Of a stretch of DNA of 64,000 bases, positions 28,818-37,841 are shown piece after piece. The position numbers and the translations under genes are program-made. Source of the stretch: Nitzschia sp. DOCU1 (taxonomy: Eukaryota; Bacillariophyta; Bacillariophyceae; Bacillariales; Bacillariaceae). The notes under the pieces were generated by a model that searched no databases, was not told the DNA's origin, and was given only the letters and a program-made list of their open reading frames with translations. Positions within the stretch are counted from its first letter, which is position 1. The number at the start of each line of letters is the position of its first letter. The stretch covers positions 558,001-622,000 of the forward strand of contig OX595985.1 in NCBI GenBank assembly GCA_951394045.1, given 5' to 3'.

Positions 28818-30660
28818 CTTTCGGCGACGTAGCATCGTTTGCAACAAAGGACAAGTTCGTGGAATGTCGAGTCGACGTAAATACAGAATAGAGGGGTTTC
28901 AAGATCACAGCTTTACTTAAAATTAAACAATATATTCGGGTTTGCTCCTTCCGAGATCTATCTAGCGGGCGTCAAGGCCGAAGGAATAGCTTGCGCCAAG
29001 CACCAACTCGTCCATTGCTTCTTCTTGGCTTCCCTTGCCACGGACGATAGCGGCTACATGTCCATCGGGTCGAATCAAAACGAATAGGGGCCGATCCAAG
29101 TCTTGCTCCGTTAGTAGACTTCGTCGCTGCCACTCCCGCTGGCTAGTCCAGATCAAAGTGACATTGGAATCCATCTCGGTTTGTGAAACAGTGGCAGACT
29201 CGGGTCCTATCAACAGCATTGCTGGTAGAACTGAGATTCCAAGTCGTTGTTCAATCTGAGAAGATAGAGTTGCTACAACGCTGTTATCATCTTGTCCCGA
29301 CTGCTTTTCTGCAAACAATACGCTCAAGAGACAAAAAGAGCACGCATGTCCGTCTGTAGCCAGTCGTGCTGGCAAATCTCGAGTGGTCGACCACTCGTCT
29401 TCCGAAGAAAAAGAATACGCAGGACCACCAAGGACACGACAAGGTAGATGTGGAAAGAGCCTGCCCGCTATCAGTTGGGGTGGATCGGCGATGCTGTCCT
29501 TGGTCCAATCCGACATCGTTGACGAGTCGTTAGCAGAAGAAGCTTGCTGATGCGTTGGGTAGGTAAAGGCAAGTTCATGGTTGGGAAATAATAGAGGTAA
29601 GCCTTGCCCGGCTCGTAACAGCTTTCGGAGATTATTGGTAACGTGTTTGGAATAGGGACTCGAGGGGGCATCCTGGAGCATTTGAAGAGGCAAAAGCGCT
29701 GCCCGGAACAAATTTTGAAAGGTTACTCTTTGCCATTGCACGGGTACACCGAGGCGAGCCGATGCTTCCAAACTTTTGAGAAGAATAGGAAGGTTTCGTT
29801 CATCCAAATAACAGCTCTTCATGACACCCAAAACGCGCTGATAGTTGCGGACCGATAGTGCAGCATTCTGGTAAGCGACTGATTGTCGTTCTTTGGTGTA
29901 AACAGATGAGGGATCCACCTTGTTGCCATTCACCAGTAGTGCCAGGCGCCACGCCAATGCCACTACATCTTGAATACCAGTATTCATACCAAAACCGCCA
30001 GCGGGAGGAAAAACGTGAGCGGCGTCACCCACCAAGAAAACATTTTGCTTGGCATACGAGTCCGCCACCAAACTTCCCATGGTCCAGGGGCGAACGGAAC
30101 GAAGGTTAAATTCCAACTCGTTGGAGAGGTTTCCCAAAGCTGCTCGGATCATAGTTGTAACTTGATGCTCCGAAAAGTCCGCCTCTACGCTTTGATACGG
30201 TGGGAAGTATGGGATCTGCATGACGTATTCGGTCGGGGAATGCCGCACAACCATGGCTAGGACTTTGGACGAAAAGATAGTATACAGCATGGCCGGGGGC
30301 ATGCGGTCCGACGGCGGAGACTCTGTGAGGGAAAAGTGCACATTGATCAAGTGTTGAATCGTCGGTTGCCCACTCATTCCAATGTTCAAGTATTTTTGGC
30401 GCCAAGTCGACTTGACGCCGTCAGCGGCAACTACAATCGGTGCCTGATACTTCTGCCCCGTGTCGGTCGTCACCTGCCATTGCAAATCACTGGTATTCTG
30501 CTCCGCGTGGACCACTCGAGATCCAAACTCGAGTGCACAAGTCGGCGCGAGATTCTGTTGAACGTCGTCAAAGAGAATCCGGCTAAAGGTATGCTGAGCC
30601 AGATGGCCCACCGAAACATCTGATAAGGGAACTGCTTCCGACGCATCAGCATGAAATAAT
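28509..30660. repeat. 2,152-bp direct repeat, right copy
   Basis: This matches 15499-17650. On its left the LINE 5' end stops at 28508; on its right the monooxygenase gene continues into unique sequence. Joining the left flank through 17650 to 30661 would restore one uninterrupted ancestral locus with both genes intact. Confidence 0.95.
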
Positions 30661-31175
30661 GCATCGCCTTGGGGGTAGTTCTCCAAAAGCAGCCCATTGG
30701 CATTGCTTCCTGCCACCAACGGAGCATGGACGGGATGTTGTACCGTGGCCATGACGTTCGCTGCCGTCATACTTGGCCCAAAATGAAACCTTTTCCATTC
30801 TTCTACCGGTGGCATGGCCTCTGCGACTTTCTGATAAATAGACGGCGTGAAATGCTTTAAGACTTCAATGGTGCGGGTATTCAAAAAGTGCGCTTGTGGG
30901 TGATGAAAGTGCTGATCCTTGGGTTGAGCTTCAAGAAGGCAGAAATCAACGCCGTACTTTTGAAGCAAACTGGCCATGAACAAGCCCGAAGGACCACCGC
31001 CAACAATGAGAATCGGAAACGACTGGGACAACTCAGCCGAAGCCGAGGATGAGATCAGGCGGCGTGCGAAAGTCCATATCGGAACATGTCTTTTCCGAAG
31101 ATTATACTCGAGGCTCCTCGCCCTCGTTGCAGGGCATATCCAATGAGAAACGAATCTGAGATGACGGTGATTCAT
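28962..31175 (-). CDS. FAD-dependent aromatic hydroxylase / class A flavoprotein monooxygenase (intact copy)
   Basis: The ATG at 31175 (MNHRHLRF) gives 737 residues; the longer frame starts with TTG. The Arg/Ser-rich N-terminus looks like a mitochondrial presequence. The FAD fold begins with LIVGGGPSGL (GxGxxG) at about residue 65. The DG motif is ADGVKSTW and the GD motif is VFLVGDAAHVFPPAGGFGMN. These three define the PHBH/phenol-hydroxylase group. The C-terminal ~180 residues fit the thioredoxin-like domain of phenol hydroxylases (ending VLIRPDGHVAAIVRG), where the CxxC is absent, as is usual. These enzymes hydroxylate aromatic rings using NAD(P)H and oxygen; the substrate is unknown, with ubiquinone-type or phenolic compounds possible. 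The 3' three-quarters are duplicated at 15952-17650. Confidence 0.85.
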   Translation of the reverse strand: MNHRHLRFVSHWICPATRARSLEYNLRKRHVPIWTFARRLISSSASAELSQSFPILIVGGGPSGLFMASLLQKYGVDFCLLEAQPKDQHFHHPQAHFLNTRTIEVLKHFTPSIYQKVAEAMPPVEEWKRFHFGPSMTAANVMATVQHPVHAPLVAGSNANGLLLENYPQGDALFHADASEAVPLSDVSVGHLAQHTFSRILFDDVQQNLAPTCALEFGSRVVHAEQNTSDLQWQVTTDTGQKYQAPIVVAADGVKSTWRQKYLNIGMSGQPTIQHLINVHFSLTESPPSDRMPPAMLYTIFSSKVLAMVVRHSPTEYVMQIPYFPPYQSVEADFSEHQVTTMIRAALGNLSNELEFNLRSVRPWTMGSLVADSYAKQNVFLVGDAAHVFPPAGGFGMNTGIQDVVALAWRLALLVNGNKVDPSSVYTKERQSVAYQNAALSVRNYQRVLGVMKSCYLDERNLPILLKSLEASARLGVPVQWQRVTFQNLFRAALLPLQMLQDAPSSPYSKHVTNNLRKLLRAGQGLPLLFPNHELAFTYPTHQQASSANDSSTMSDWTKDSIADPPQLIAGRLFPHLPCRVLGGPAYSFSSEDEWSTTRDLPARLATDGHACSFCLLSVLFAEKQSGQDDNSVVATLSSQIEQRLGISVLPAMLLIGPESATVSQTEMDSNVTLIWTSQREWQRRSLLTEQDLDRPLFVLIRPDGHVAAIVRGKGSQEEAMDELVLGASYSFGLDAR

Positions 31176-31818
31176 GAGAGCGCGCCACCACCATCCGCAT
31201 CTAGCGGTAGACAATCTGTTCCAGGAATAACAGCTTTGGATGGATCACGCAGTTGCCATGGTTGAATGCTGTGAAGAGGCAACACCAGAATCAGACCTTG
31301 CCGTTAAGAGTTTATGGGACCTTCGCCGCCGCCGTGCCATCACCATCGTCGTCGGCACTCTCTCGTCGCATGTCTTTTTGTCGCCTTTGATGGTTTGTGT
31401 AGGCTTGCATGTTATTACGTATCGCAAATATGAAGCCAAATACTTTGTCGTTTCGGACATGAAACCCGGATATACTTCTTCTATTCTCAAAAGCGTCCCA
31501 CCACTACGATGTCATAGGCGCCGCGACACTAAGCATAGTCCTCTTGTGATCTACCGGTAGCTACTATCGGTATCCCGAAGAGACAGTGAGATATGCATTC
31601 ATGCACAAGTCCACGAATATGAACGCCATCTTCTAGTAGGCTAAAACTTGAACCAACCCCGGCAGGACTTCTTTGGATTCATAGAAATCTGCTCTCCACA
31701 AGAATCTAGTTCCTGTCCATCCATCCTTAGGCAGTCCCTCGACTCTAAATCCCTAAGACTGATCTTTTGATGGCGACAAATTATTTTCTATGATTCGATT
31801 GTCTATGTCAAAACTCGT
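31176..31818. other. Intergenic, no gene seen
   Basis: About 640 bases between two minus-strand genes. The only long ORF (31240-31560, plus) has no recognisable domain and overlaps the monooxygenase promoter. Confidence 0.4.
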
Positions 31819-32814
31819 CTAGAAGGCTGTCTTGGGGGGAGGATCCATGGAAACTTTGATTGGGTAAGTCATCGGTCCCACGTTCAGGACGCAAATCGAA
31901 CCACCGTATCCCGGAATAGGAATCAAGGCAGACCAAGGACGACGAAGCCCATGGTCTGTATAAATGTTGGCAATAGCCTTTGTGTTGCTAGGACCCTGCC
32001 AGATCTCAACTCGGGCATTGACAGGAAGACCGTCGGATGTGATTTCCATGTAGACTTCCTGTACTGAATGATCAAATCCAAATGTTTTGAGAGCCCCTCC
32101 GTCAATCGTCACTGGCCTGGACATCTGGCCGCCGGGTCGAGGCGTCTCTCCCATTTCTTCAGCTCGTTGCGGGCTGTTGGTGGCAGAGACTGACGCCTCA
32201 ATGGGGAACTCCATGGGCCCCACGTTGCGAACCTGAGTCACGCCAGAGCCCACATTTGTCGGGGTTCGGAATTTTGTGATCCATGGCCGTGCCCCACCAT
32301 CTTCGCTGTAGAGTTGCATACGTGAAGGGGTGTTGTTGGGGCCGGACCAGTGTTCGACGTTGGCGTAAAGGGGACGACCGGCAGTTCCCAGATGAACGTT
32401 CATTTCATCCGTTGAATAAGGATTCGGAGATACCCACGTGGCCCGGGATCCCGCACCTTGTACAGTGCTGCGTGGCCGTAACTGCGTCCGCGGTGCCGAA
32501 CCGTCCATTCGAATCATGGGCCGTCCTTGTGGATACCCGTTCGAATTCAAACCAACTCGAGCCAAGGGGCCACCCATTTCTTCGTTGATATCCATATCCA
32601 TGTTCTCAACATTATACTCTTCGTTGTATCCACGGAAACCCGAGAAGTTATCTCCCCCCATGAACCCATCTGGACGTAAAGAACGAACTGTCGAAGATGG
32701 ACGAAACTGGCTGTGCTGTTGGTTATCCTTGGCCGACCTGGCTACAAACGCCGACGTACCCTGCGTGCACAACAGCACGGAATACAAAAATCCACTGGTC
32801 GATTTGCTCAGCAT
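31819..32814 (-). CDS. Plastid-targeted protein with an internally duplicated ~90-residue domain
   Basis: The ATG at 32814 is preferred over an upstream TTG and gives 331 residues. The start MLSKSTSGFLYSVLLCTQ followed by GTSAFVARS is a classical diatom signal peptide plus ASAFAP-type cleavage site, so plastid import is confidently inferred. The mature protein holds two similar units: one with NVEHWSGPNNT...RPWITKF...VRNVGPMEFPI, the second with RVEIWQGPSNT...RPWSALI...VLNVGPMTYPI. Each looks like a beta-rich fold with conserved W-x-GP and NVGPM-x-(F/Y)PI motifs. I do not recognise a named family; it is probably a conserved stramenopile plastid protein. Confidence 0.75.
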   Translation of the reverse strand: MLSKSTSGFLYSVLLCTQGTSAFVARSAKDNQQHSQFRPSSTVRSLRPDGFMGGDNFSGFRGYNEEYNVENMDMDINEEMGGPLARVGLNSNGYPQGRPMIRMDGSAPRTQLRPRSTVQGAGSRATWVSPNPYSTDEMNVHLGTAGRPLYANVEHWSGPNNTPSRMQLYSEDGGARPWITKFRTPTNVGSGVTQVRNVGPMEFPIEASVSATNSPQRAEEMGETPRPGGQMSRPVTIDGGALKTFGFDHSVQEVYMEITSDGLPVNARVEIWQGPSNTKAIANIYTDHGLRRPWSALIPIPGYGGSICVLNVGPMTYPIKVSMDPPPKTAF

Positions 32815-33499
32815 ATTGATTTCAACAACGACGATAACTGCGAGCTTAATCGACAACAAGTAGATTGTCAATCTTTATGGATTGTGATTGACGCTTGGAG
32901 TTACAACGTCCGTGTCAGACTGTGGAAACGAACAAACTGTGCCAAGTACGGGTGCACCAGCTGCTTTTCCAGAATTTTCGCTTCATCGTCGCTGTTTTCA
33001 GCGATGACGTGGTGTGATGCGGAAAGCGTGCGGGATACGCGAACAAGAGCTCTGATCCTGGCGGTAACTCTGCAAGAATCTTTTACTCGTGATGAGATAC
33101 TGGAGGAGCTCGTTTTCGAATGAGTCGTTTGTTGTCGTCCCACATCGGAGGTCAAATGAGTCTAACGTCTGGGCTGTCGTCGACATTGTCTTACTAGCAG
33201 GTTGAAAGTAAGGATCAGGCGAAGGAAGAGATCTACTACTATCAAAACACCGAAGAGGGCACACTATCCAGTTAGCAACTAGCTTGACGATCAGAGCGAA
33301 ACATTCTCGCAGCTCGCCGGACGGCTATCGAGGACAGCCATCCGAACAGCCCAAACGAAGGATACGTCGTCATTCTTCTCGTCGGACGATCGACGTTTTT
33401 GTAAACGAGATTACTAAGTGCAATAACATTTGGTTCTTAATCTTATTCTTCGTTGTTTCATCAAAGGCATTCGTGCGGCAGCGTCGAGTTTCTTTGCCA
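32815..33499. other. Intergenic, no gene seen
   Basis: About 680 bases upstream of the plastid gene. Overlapping short ORFs on both strands lack domains. Confidence 0.4.
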
Positions 33500-34471
33500 T
33501 TAGCCTTGATTGAGCTTTATCAAATTTGTGAGATTTTTGGCCAATTTCTCCCCCATGATCCGACTACCAAGCGCTCGCTTGGCGGCTCCACCAAATCCAG
33601 CAACTCGGTCCGTGCTGGTGCGACTGGCAAAAAAGAGAAGAGTCGCTGACGCGGATTCGTCGAGTGGCAACCCCCCGCCCGCCGCTTGGACACTGTTGTG
33701 ACCTCGACTTACATAGAAATGGCGATGAAAGAAAAGATAGAGACCATCTTGCTTGAAAGTCACCTTGTGGACCAGCGAGAAAGTTGGTTTCTCCTCAATG
33801 TTAAAATTCATCCAAGAAAAGGATTCGTTGATTTCGCCGTTGGTAGGTTTGGACTTGGGATAGTCGATCATGTACTGGACGAATTCTGGCGAAACTTTCT
33901 TTAGAATTTCAAGCTTTTGGGTCCTTTCCAAAAGTTCCTTACCCGGCTGGAATTCTGATTTCCCTCTCTGGTAAGGAGCGATCCCACCGAGGCCAGACTG
34001 TTTATACATTTTCAGTCGATTTGCGAGAATTTGGCGAAGTAGGGCTTCAACTTGTTCGGCTGTTGCCGTTTTGCGGTCGAGCGCTTTAAAGAGTGCCGAC
34101 TCCTCTGGTGAAAGATTCAAATCACCGGCTAACTTTACGTACATGTCGACTGTGTCCTTGGCCGACTTGGCGGGTAGTAGCTTTAGGGATGAGAAATCCG
34201 AGTCGGTGCCCATTTCGATGGCGACGAGCTGCTGAATGGATTCATCAGAATCTTCCTTTCCCAAGTTATCGATGAATATATCTTCTACCTCGTCTGGTGT
34301 CTTTTGGACAAGGACACCAAAGGCAGCGGCCAGCTCTCGTTCCGTAAGTGTTCCCACCGACAAGTTAACCAACTCTCCCTTGAGAATCTTTTCGATCTCT
34401 TGATCGGATACACCCATCTTCTCCTTAAGGAGCTTGGCAGTTTCAGCACTTAGTTCAGCGGGGAGAGTCAT
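33500..34471 (-). CDS. Conserved-looking hypothetical protein
   Basis: The ATG at 34471 (MTLPAELSAE) gives 323 residues; the longer frame starts with a TTG. The first half is helical and charged, with several repeats of a (S/T)xEE-like helix-start pattern. The second half has hydrophobic beta-like stretches (FSLVHKVTFKQDGLYLFFHR) and a Ser/Gly/Ala-rich end. No catalytic motif, membrane segment or targeting peptide is clear. I cannot assign a family. Codon use resembles the neighbours, so it is probably a host gene. Confidence 0.65.
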   Translation of the reverse strand: MTLPAELSAETAKLLKEKMGVSDQEIEKILKGELVNLSVGTLTERELAAAFGVLVQKTPDEVEDIFIDNLGKEDSDESIQQLVAIEMGTDSDFSSLKLLPAKSAKDTVDMYVKLAGDLNLSPEESALFKALDRKTATAEQVEALLRQILANRLKMYKQSGLGGIAPYQRGKSEFQPGKELLERTQKLEILKKVSPEFVQYMIDYPKSKPTNGEINESFSWMNFNIEEKPTFSLVHKVTFKQDGLYLFFHRHFYVSRGHNSVQAAGGGLPLDESASATLLFFASRTSTDRVAGFGGAAKRALGSRIMGEKLAKNLTNLIKLNQG

Positions 34472-34917
34472 CTCAGACAGTTGTTGATGGAATGGTGAGC
34501 GAGAATGATAACAGTGTCCCTTCCAGACTCGAAAAATGAAATCTTGGGATGTCAATGACCGAGGGAAAGGAAAGATACGGTTGACGATCGAGAAAGGGCC
34601 AAAACTTTTGGGCTTCGCCAATCATCATATGCTTTGGGCTTCTCCAACAGCCCGGGACTGTCAGTCACGAGCTCGCAAGCGTTTTTTGACGTTAAGTTCA
34701 GTTTTGGTCTGTCCGACTGGACGTCGTGTCTTCGCGCAAAATGACGACGACCGGGAAAATGGAATGGCATGTGAGATTTTGACGATGATGCGCCATTAGC
34801 GAATCATGTGTACAGTAGTGAGCCATCATCATTCCACTACATGGCAAGGCACTGATCGAAGGTCGCTAATACTGGTGTAGCACCCGGATCTCCATTTCAT
34901 TTTTTATCAGAAGCGTC
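34472..34917. other. Divergent intergenic region
   Basis: About 450 bases between the hypothetical gene (minus) and the PPR gene (plus). No repeat or clear regulatory element was noticed. Confidence 0.4.
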
Positions 34918-37359
34918 ATGATTCAAAGCCGGCAGGTTCTATTACGGTGTGTCAGGAGGCTTCAAGTTCCAGTCCATTCTCTCGGCACCCCACCAGCGAG
35001 AATCTTGCACCCACGTGCGGGAATCGTTCGTCCAAGGCCCGTCTCCTCGCTACCTTTTACCCGTCCATCGTCCCGTGCTTATTCTTCTCCTACTTCCAAT
35101 GAATTTTGGAGAGATCTGAATCTTGCAGTGAAACAAGGAAACGGGGAACAGGCGGAAGAGATTGTCAGCGCACTGCTGAAGAAGAACAGCGAGGACGCCT
35201 CGTCGTCGGTCCGTTTGGACACGCGGATATTCTCCCTAGTACTGGAGGCCTGGAAAAACTCGGAATCGACAATAGCCCCACAGCGAGCCCAGCAGCTACT
35301 AGACCAAATGGTAGCGCTCGCTGAACAACGCATCCTGACAGAACTTCCGTCAATCGACGACTACCATGCGGTGCTGGAATGTTGGGCAGCATGCCCTTCC
35401 AAGGACGCCTCTTTGCAAGCAGCGGAGTCGGCTTTGAAAACCACGCAGCGTTTGATGAAGGACCATGCTCCTACGGAACAAACGTTCCTGCTAGTATTGC
35501 AAATTCTTTCTAATGGCGGCCATGCTCCGAGCGCTCGAGATTTTGTTAAAACGCTCCCAAAGGGAATACCGGCGACGGTCGAGATGTACAATCTTGTATT
35601 ATCGGCTTTTGTGCGGTCTACATTACCAGATGCAGCTTCTCAAGCACAAGCCCTGCTGGAAGAAATGCAGGCGCCTGAAACGGATCTGCCTAGACCGAAT
35701 GGAGAAAGCCACGACCTCATCATTCAGTGCTGGGCCCAACATCCACAATCGTCGCAAGACCCATCCGCCGGCCAGTATGCGCAGCATCTTTTGTCACAGA
35801 TGAAGTCCCGAAAGATCCAGACCACGCTAGCTTCCTATCATAATGTCATTTCTATTTTGGCATCACAGGGAGAAGCGGAACAAGCGGAACGAGTTCTGAA
35901 CAGCTTGGTAAAGGCCTATGGGGCTCAATACGATGCGCAACTCAAGCCGACTTTGGCGCCGTTTGAAACTGTGCTACTGGCATACTCAAAATCGTTTCAT
36001 GTCGATGCGGCGCCACGGGCCGAGTCAGTGTTGACGCACATGCGGGAACTGTATAACACGGGGTGGGTGGAACGTCCACCCGATGTGTTTTCGTACAACT
36101 TTGTCCTGAAATGTTGGATGCATTCCAAACATAAAAAGGCTGTGCAGCGAGCTCTGGATTTATTGGAGAAAATGCGTTCCGATGGAGTGAATCCCGACAC
36201 CTCGACAATGAACACAATCTTGAATGTTTTGGCTCAACAAAATGATCCCTTGCAAGCTGAACAATTCTTGTGGGAGTTTTATCAGTCCTATTTAAAGGAT
36301 CCGATTCAGAATCCTCAGCCAGATGTCATTTCTTTCGGTACGGCCTTGAAAGCTTGGTCACTCTCCGATGACCCTCAAGCGTCGGAACGTGCTGAATCGC
36401 TATTGCTGAAGCTCCAGGCGTTGTACGAATCGGGATGGGACCGGTGTCAGCCTGATCACGCAATCTACTCAAATGTCATGAAGTGCTACGTGACTTCTAA
36501 AATTCCAGATGCACCACACAAAGCTGAGGCTGTCTTGAGAAGTATGCAACAAGCGACCAAAGACCTGAAGAATCCCAGTCTGATGCCCGACACTGTTTGC
36601 TGGAACATGGCAATCAATGCGTGGGGACAAGCAGGGCAAGGTCCTCGTGCGGAAGCTTTATTCAAGGAAATGTTGCAGGGTTACTTGGATAGTCCAGAAA
36701 CGGACGCTGCTCCCAACAATATTACCTTTTCGGCCGTGCTTTCGGCTTGGGCCAAGACGAAAGGCAACCCCCAAGCACCCGATCGCGCGGAAGCGCTCCT
36801 ACAACAAATGAGGCATCTGGCCGAGAGTGATAGCTTTCCCGATGTGAAGCCCAACGTCGTGAGTTACTCAATCGTGCTAGACTGTCTGGCCTACGCCAAA
36901 ACAACGGCGGCTGCGATCCGAGCCGAAAGCATTTTGCGCGAAATGCAGGCATCGGACGATCCCACTGTCCAACCCAATGTGATTTCGTTCAACTCAACAA
37001 TAAAGGCATGGTCATTGTCTAGAGATCCGAATGCTTTGTTCAAAGTTACCGCGTTACTGAAAGAAATGTTGAACGAATTCGAGAACCACGGCAAGAAGCA
37101 AATGGCGCCCAACGCGAATACCTTTGGATCTGTGCTTAAAGTCATTGCGGATTCAAATGTACCCGACAAGGGACAGCGGGCGCAAGCCATCGCCAACTTG
37201 ATGGAAAAGTTCCATGTTCCTTGGAATGAATGGTCTCAGAATCAATGGAAGCGTTGTCACTCCTCTCGTGACAGCAAAAGCAGTGGACAACGTCGACGAG
37301 GAGGTACGACGAAGAAGGTGGGCGATCTTCCGGATCTTCCTGGGTTGAAGTATTCTTGA
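34918..37359 (+). CDS. Pentatricopeptide repeat (PPR) protein, probably organellar
   Basis: ATG at 34918, single exon, 813 residues. The N-terminal ~65 residues are rich in Arg, Ser and Pro without acids, typical of a mitochondrial presequence. Residues ~70-770 are built of degenerate 35-residue helical pairs. Recognisable unit motifs include TYN/SYN-like starts (VFSYNFVLKCWMHS), PDTSTMNTILNVLAQ, PDVISFGTALKAWSLS, PNNITFSAVLSAWAK, PNVVSYSIVLDCLAYAK and PNVISFNSTIKAWSLS. Many units have a longer spacer carrying AERAE-type helices, a style frequent in diatom PPR proteins. PPR proteins bind organellar RNA and act in processing, stability or translation. The C-terminus is basic (KSSGQRRRGGTTKKVG). 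No endonuclease or SMR domain is seen. Confidence 0.9.
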   Translation: MIQSRQVLLRCVRRLQVPVHSLGTPPARILHPRAGIVRPRPVSSLPFTRPSSRAYSSPTSNEFWRDLNLAVKQGNGEQAEEIVSALLKKNSEDASSSVRLDTRIFSLVLEAWKNSESTIAPQRAQQLLDQMVALAEQRILTELPSIDDYHAVLECWAACPSKDASLQAAESALKTTQRLMKDHAPTEQTFLLVLQILSNGGHAPSARDFVKTLPKGIPATVEMYNLVLSAFVRSTLPDAASQAQALLEEMQAPETDLPRPNGESHDLIIQCWAQHPQSSQDPSAGQYAQHLLSQMKSRKIQTTLASYHNVISILASQGEAEQAERVLNSLVKAYGAQYDAQLKPTLAPFETVLLAYSKSFHVDAAPRAESVLTHMRELYNTGWVERPPDVFSYNFVLKCWMHSKHKKAVQRALDLLEKMRSDGVNPDTSTMNTILNVLAQQNDPLQAEQFLWEFYQSYLKDPIQNPQPDVISFGTALKAWSLSDDPQASERAESLLLKLQALYESGWDRCQPDHAIYSNVMKCYVTSKIPDAPHKAEAVLRSMQQATKDLKNPSLMPDTVCWNMAINAWGQAGQGPRAEALFKEMLQGYLDSPETDAAPNNITFSAVLSAWAKTKGNPQAPDRAEALLQQMRHLAESDSFPDVKPNVVSYSIVLDCLAYAKTTAAAIRAESILREMQASDDPTVQPNVISFNSTIKAWSLSRDPNALFKVTALLKEMLNEFENHGKKQMAPNANTFGSVLKVIADSNVPDKGQRAQAIANLMEKFHVPWNEWSQNQWKRCHSSRDSKSSGQRRRGGTTKKVGDLPDLPGLKYS

Positions 37360-37841
37360 GCCGTCCCAATATTGCGAGACCAGCGCCTTGCCTCATTGCT
37401 ATACTAGAAACAGACTGTGATAAGCTTGCTGTTCTTTGATCGTGTTGCTGCAGGTTTAGCGAAGTAGGGTGGTTGCAGCGCCATGGACGGGTGGAGTGCG
37501 AATGGGGCACTTCTTTGGCCATCTCGATTGTTCTGTTTGGACCTCGCGCGGAGCGGTGAGGTTGATCGGGGTTGCCGAATCCTCAGTCAAGCACCGAATA
37601 GTTCCGCCGTGATAATATTTGCTCTAGTGGCCAAATGATGGTACAATTGTACCAGGTACATGCTTCTGGTCTACGGAACGTCGTAGATAGAGAGAGAAAC
37701 GCAAAGCGTCGGGAAAACGTGCAGGCACTGCTACTAGTAGTGCATATGGTGATTTATTGAAAAGAACGCGAACTGAAATGTCCTCCCCCGGAGACCCGTC
37801 CCGAAAGATGATGGTGTGTAGCAGGCTGCATTCTTAAGGCG
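37360..37841. other. Intergenic, convergent
   Basis: This is 3' sequence between the PPR gene and the exchanger. No gene or repeat is seen. Confidence 0.4.
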
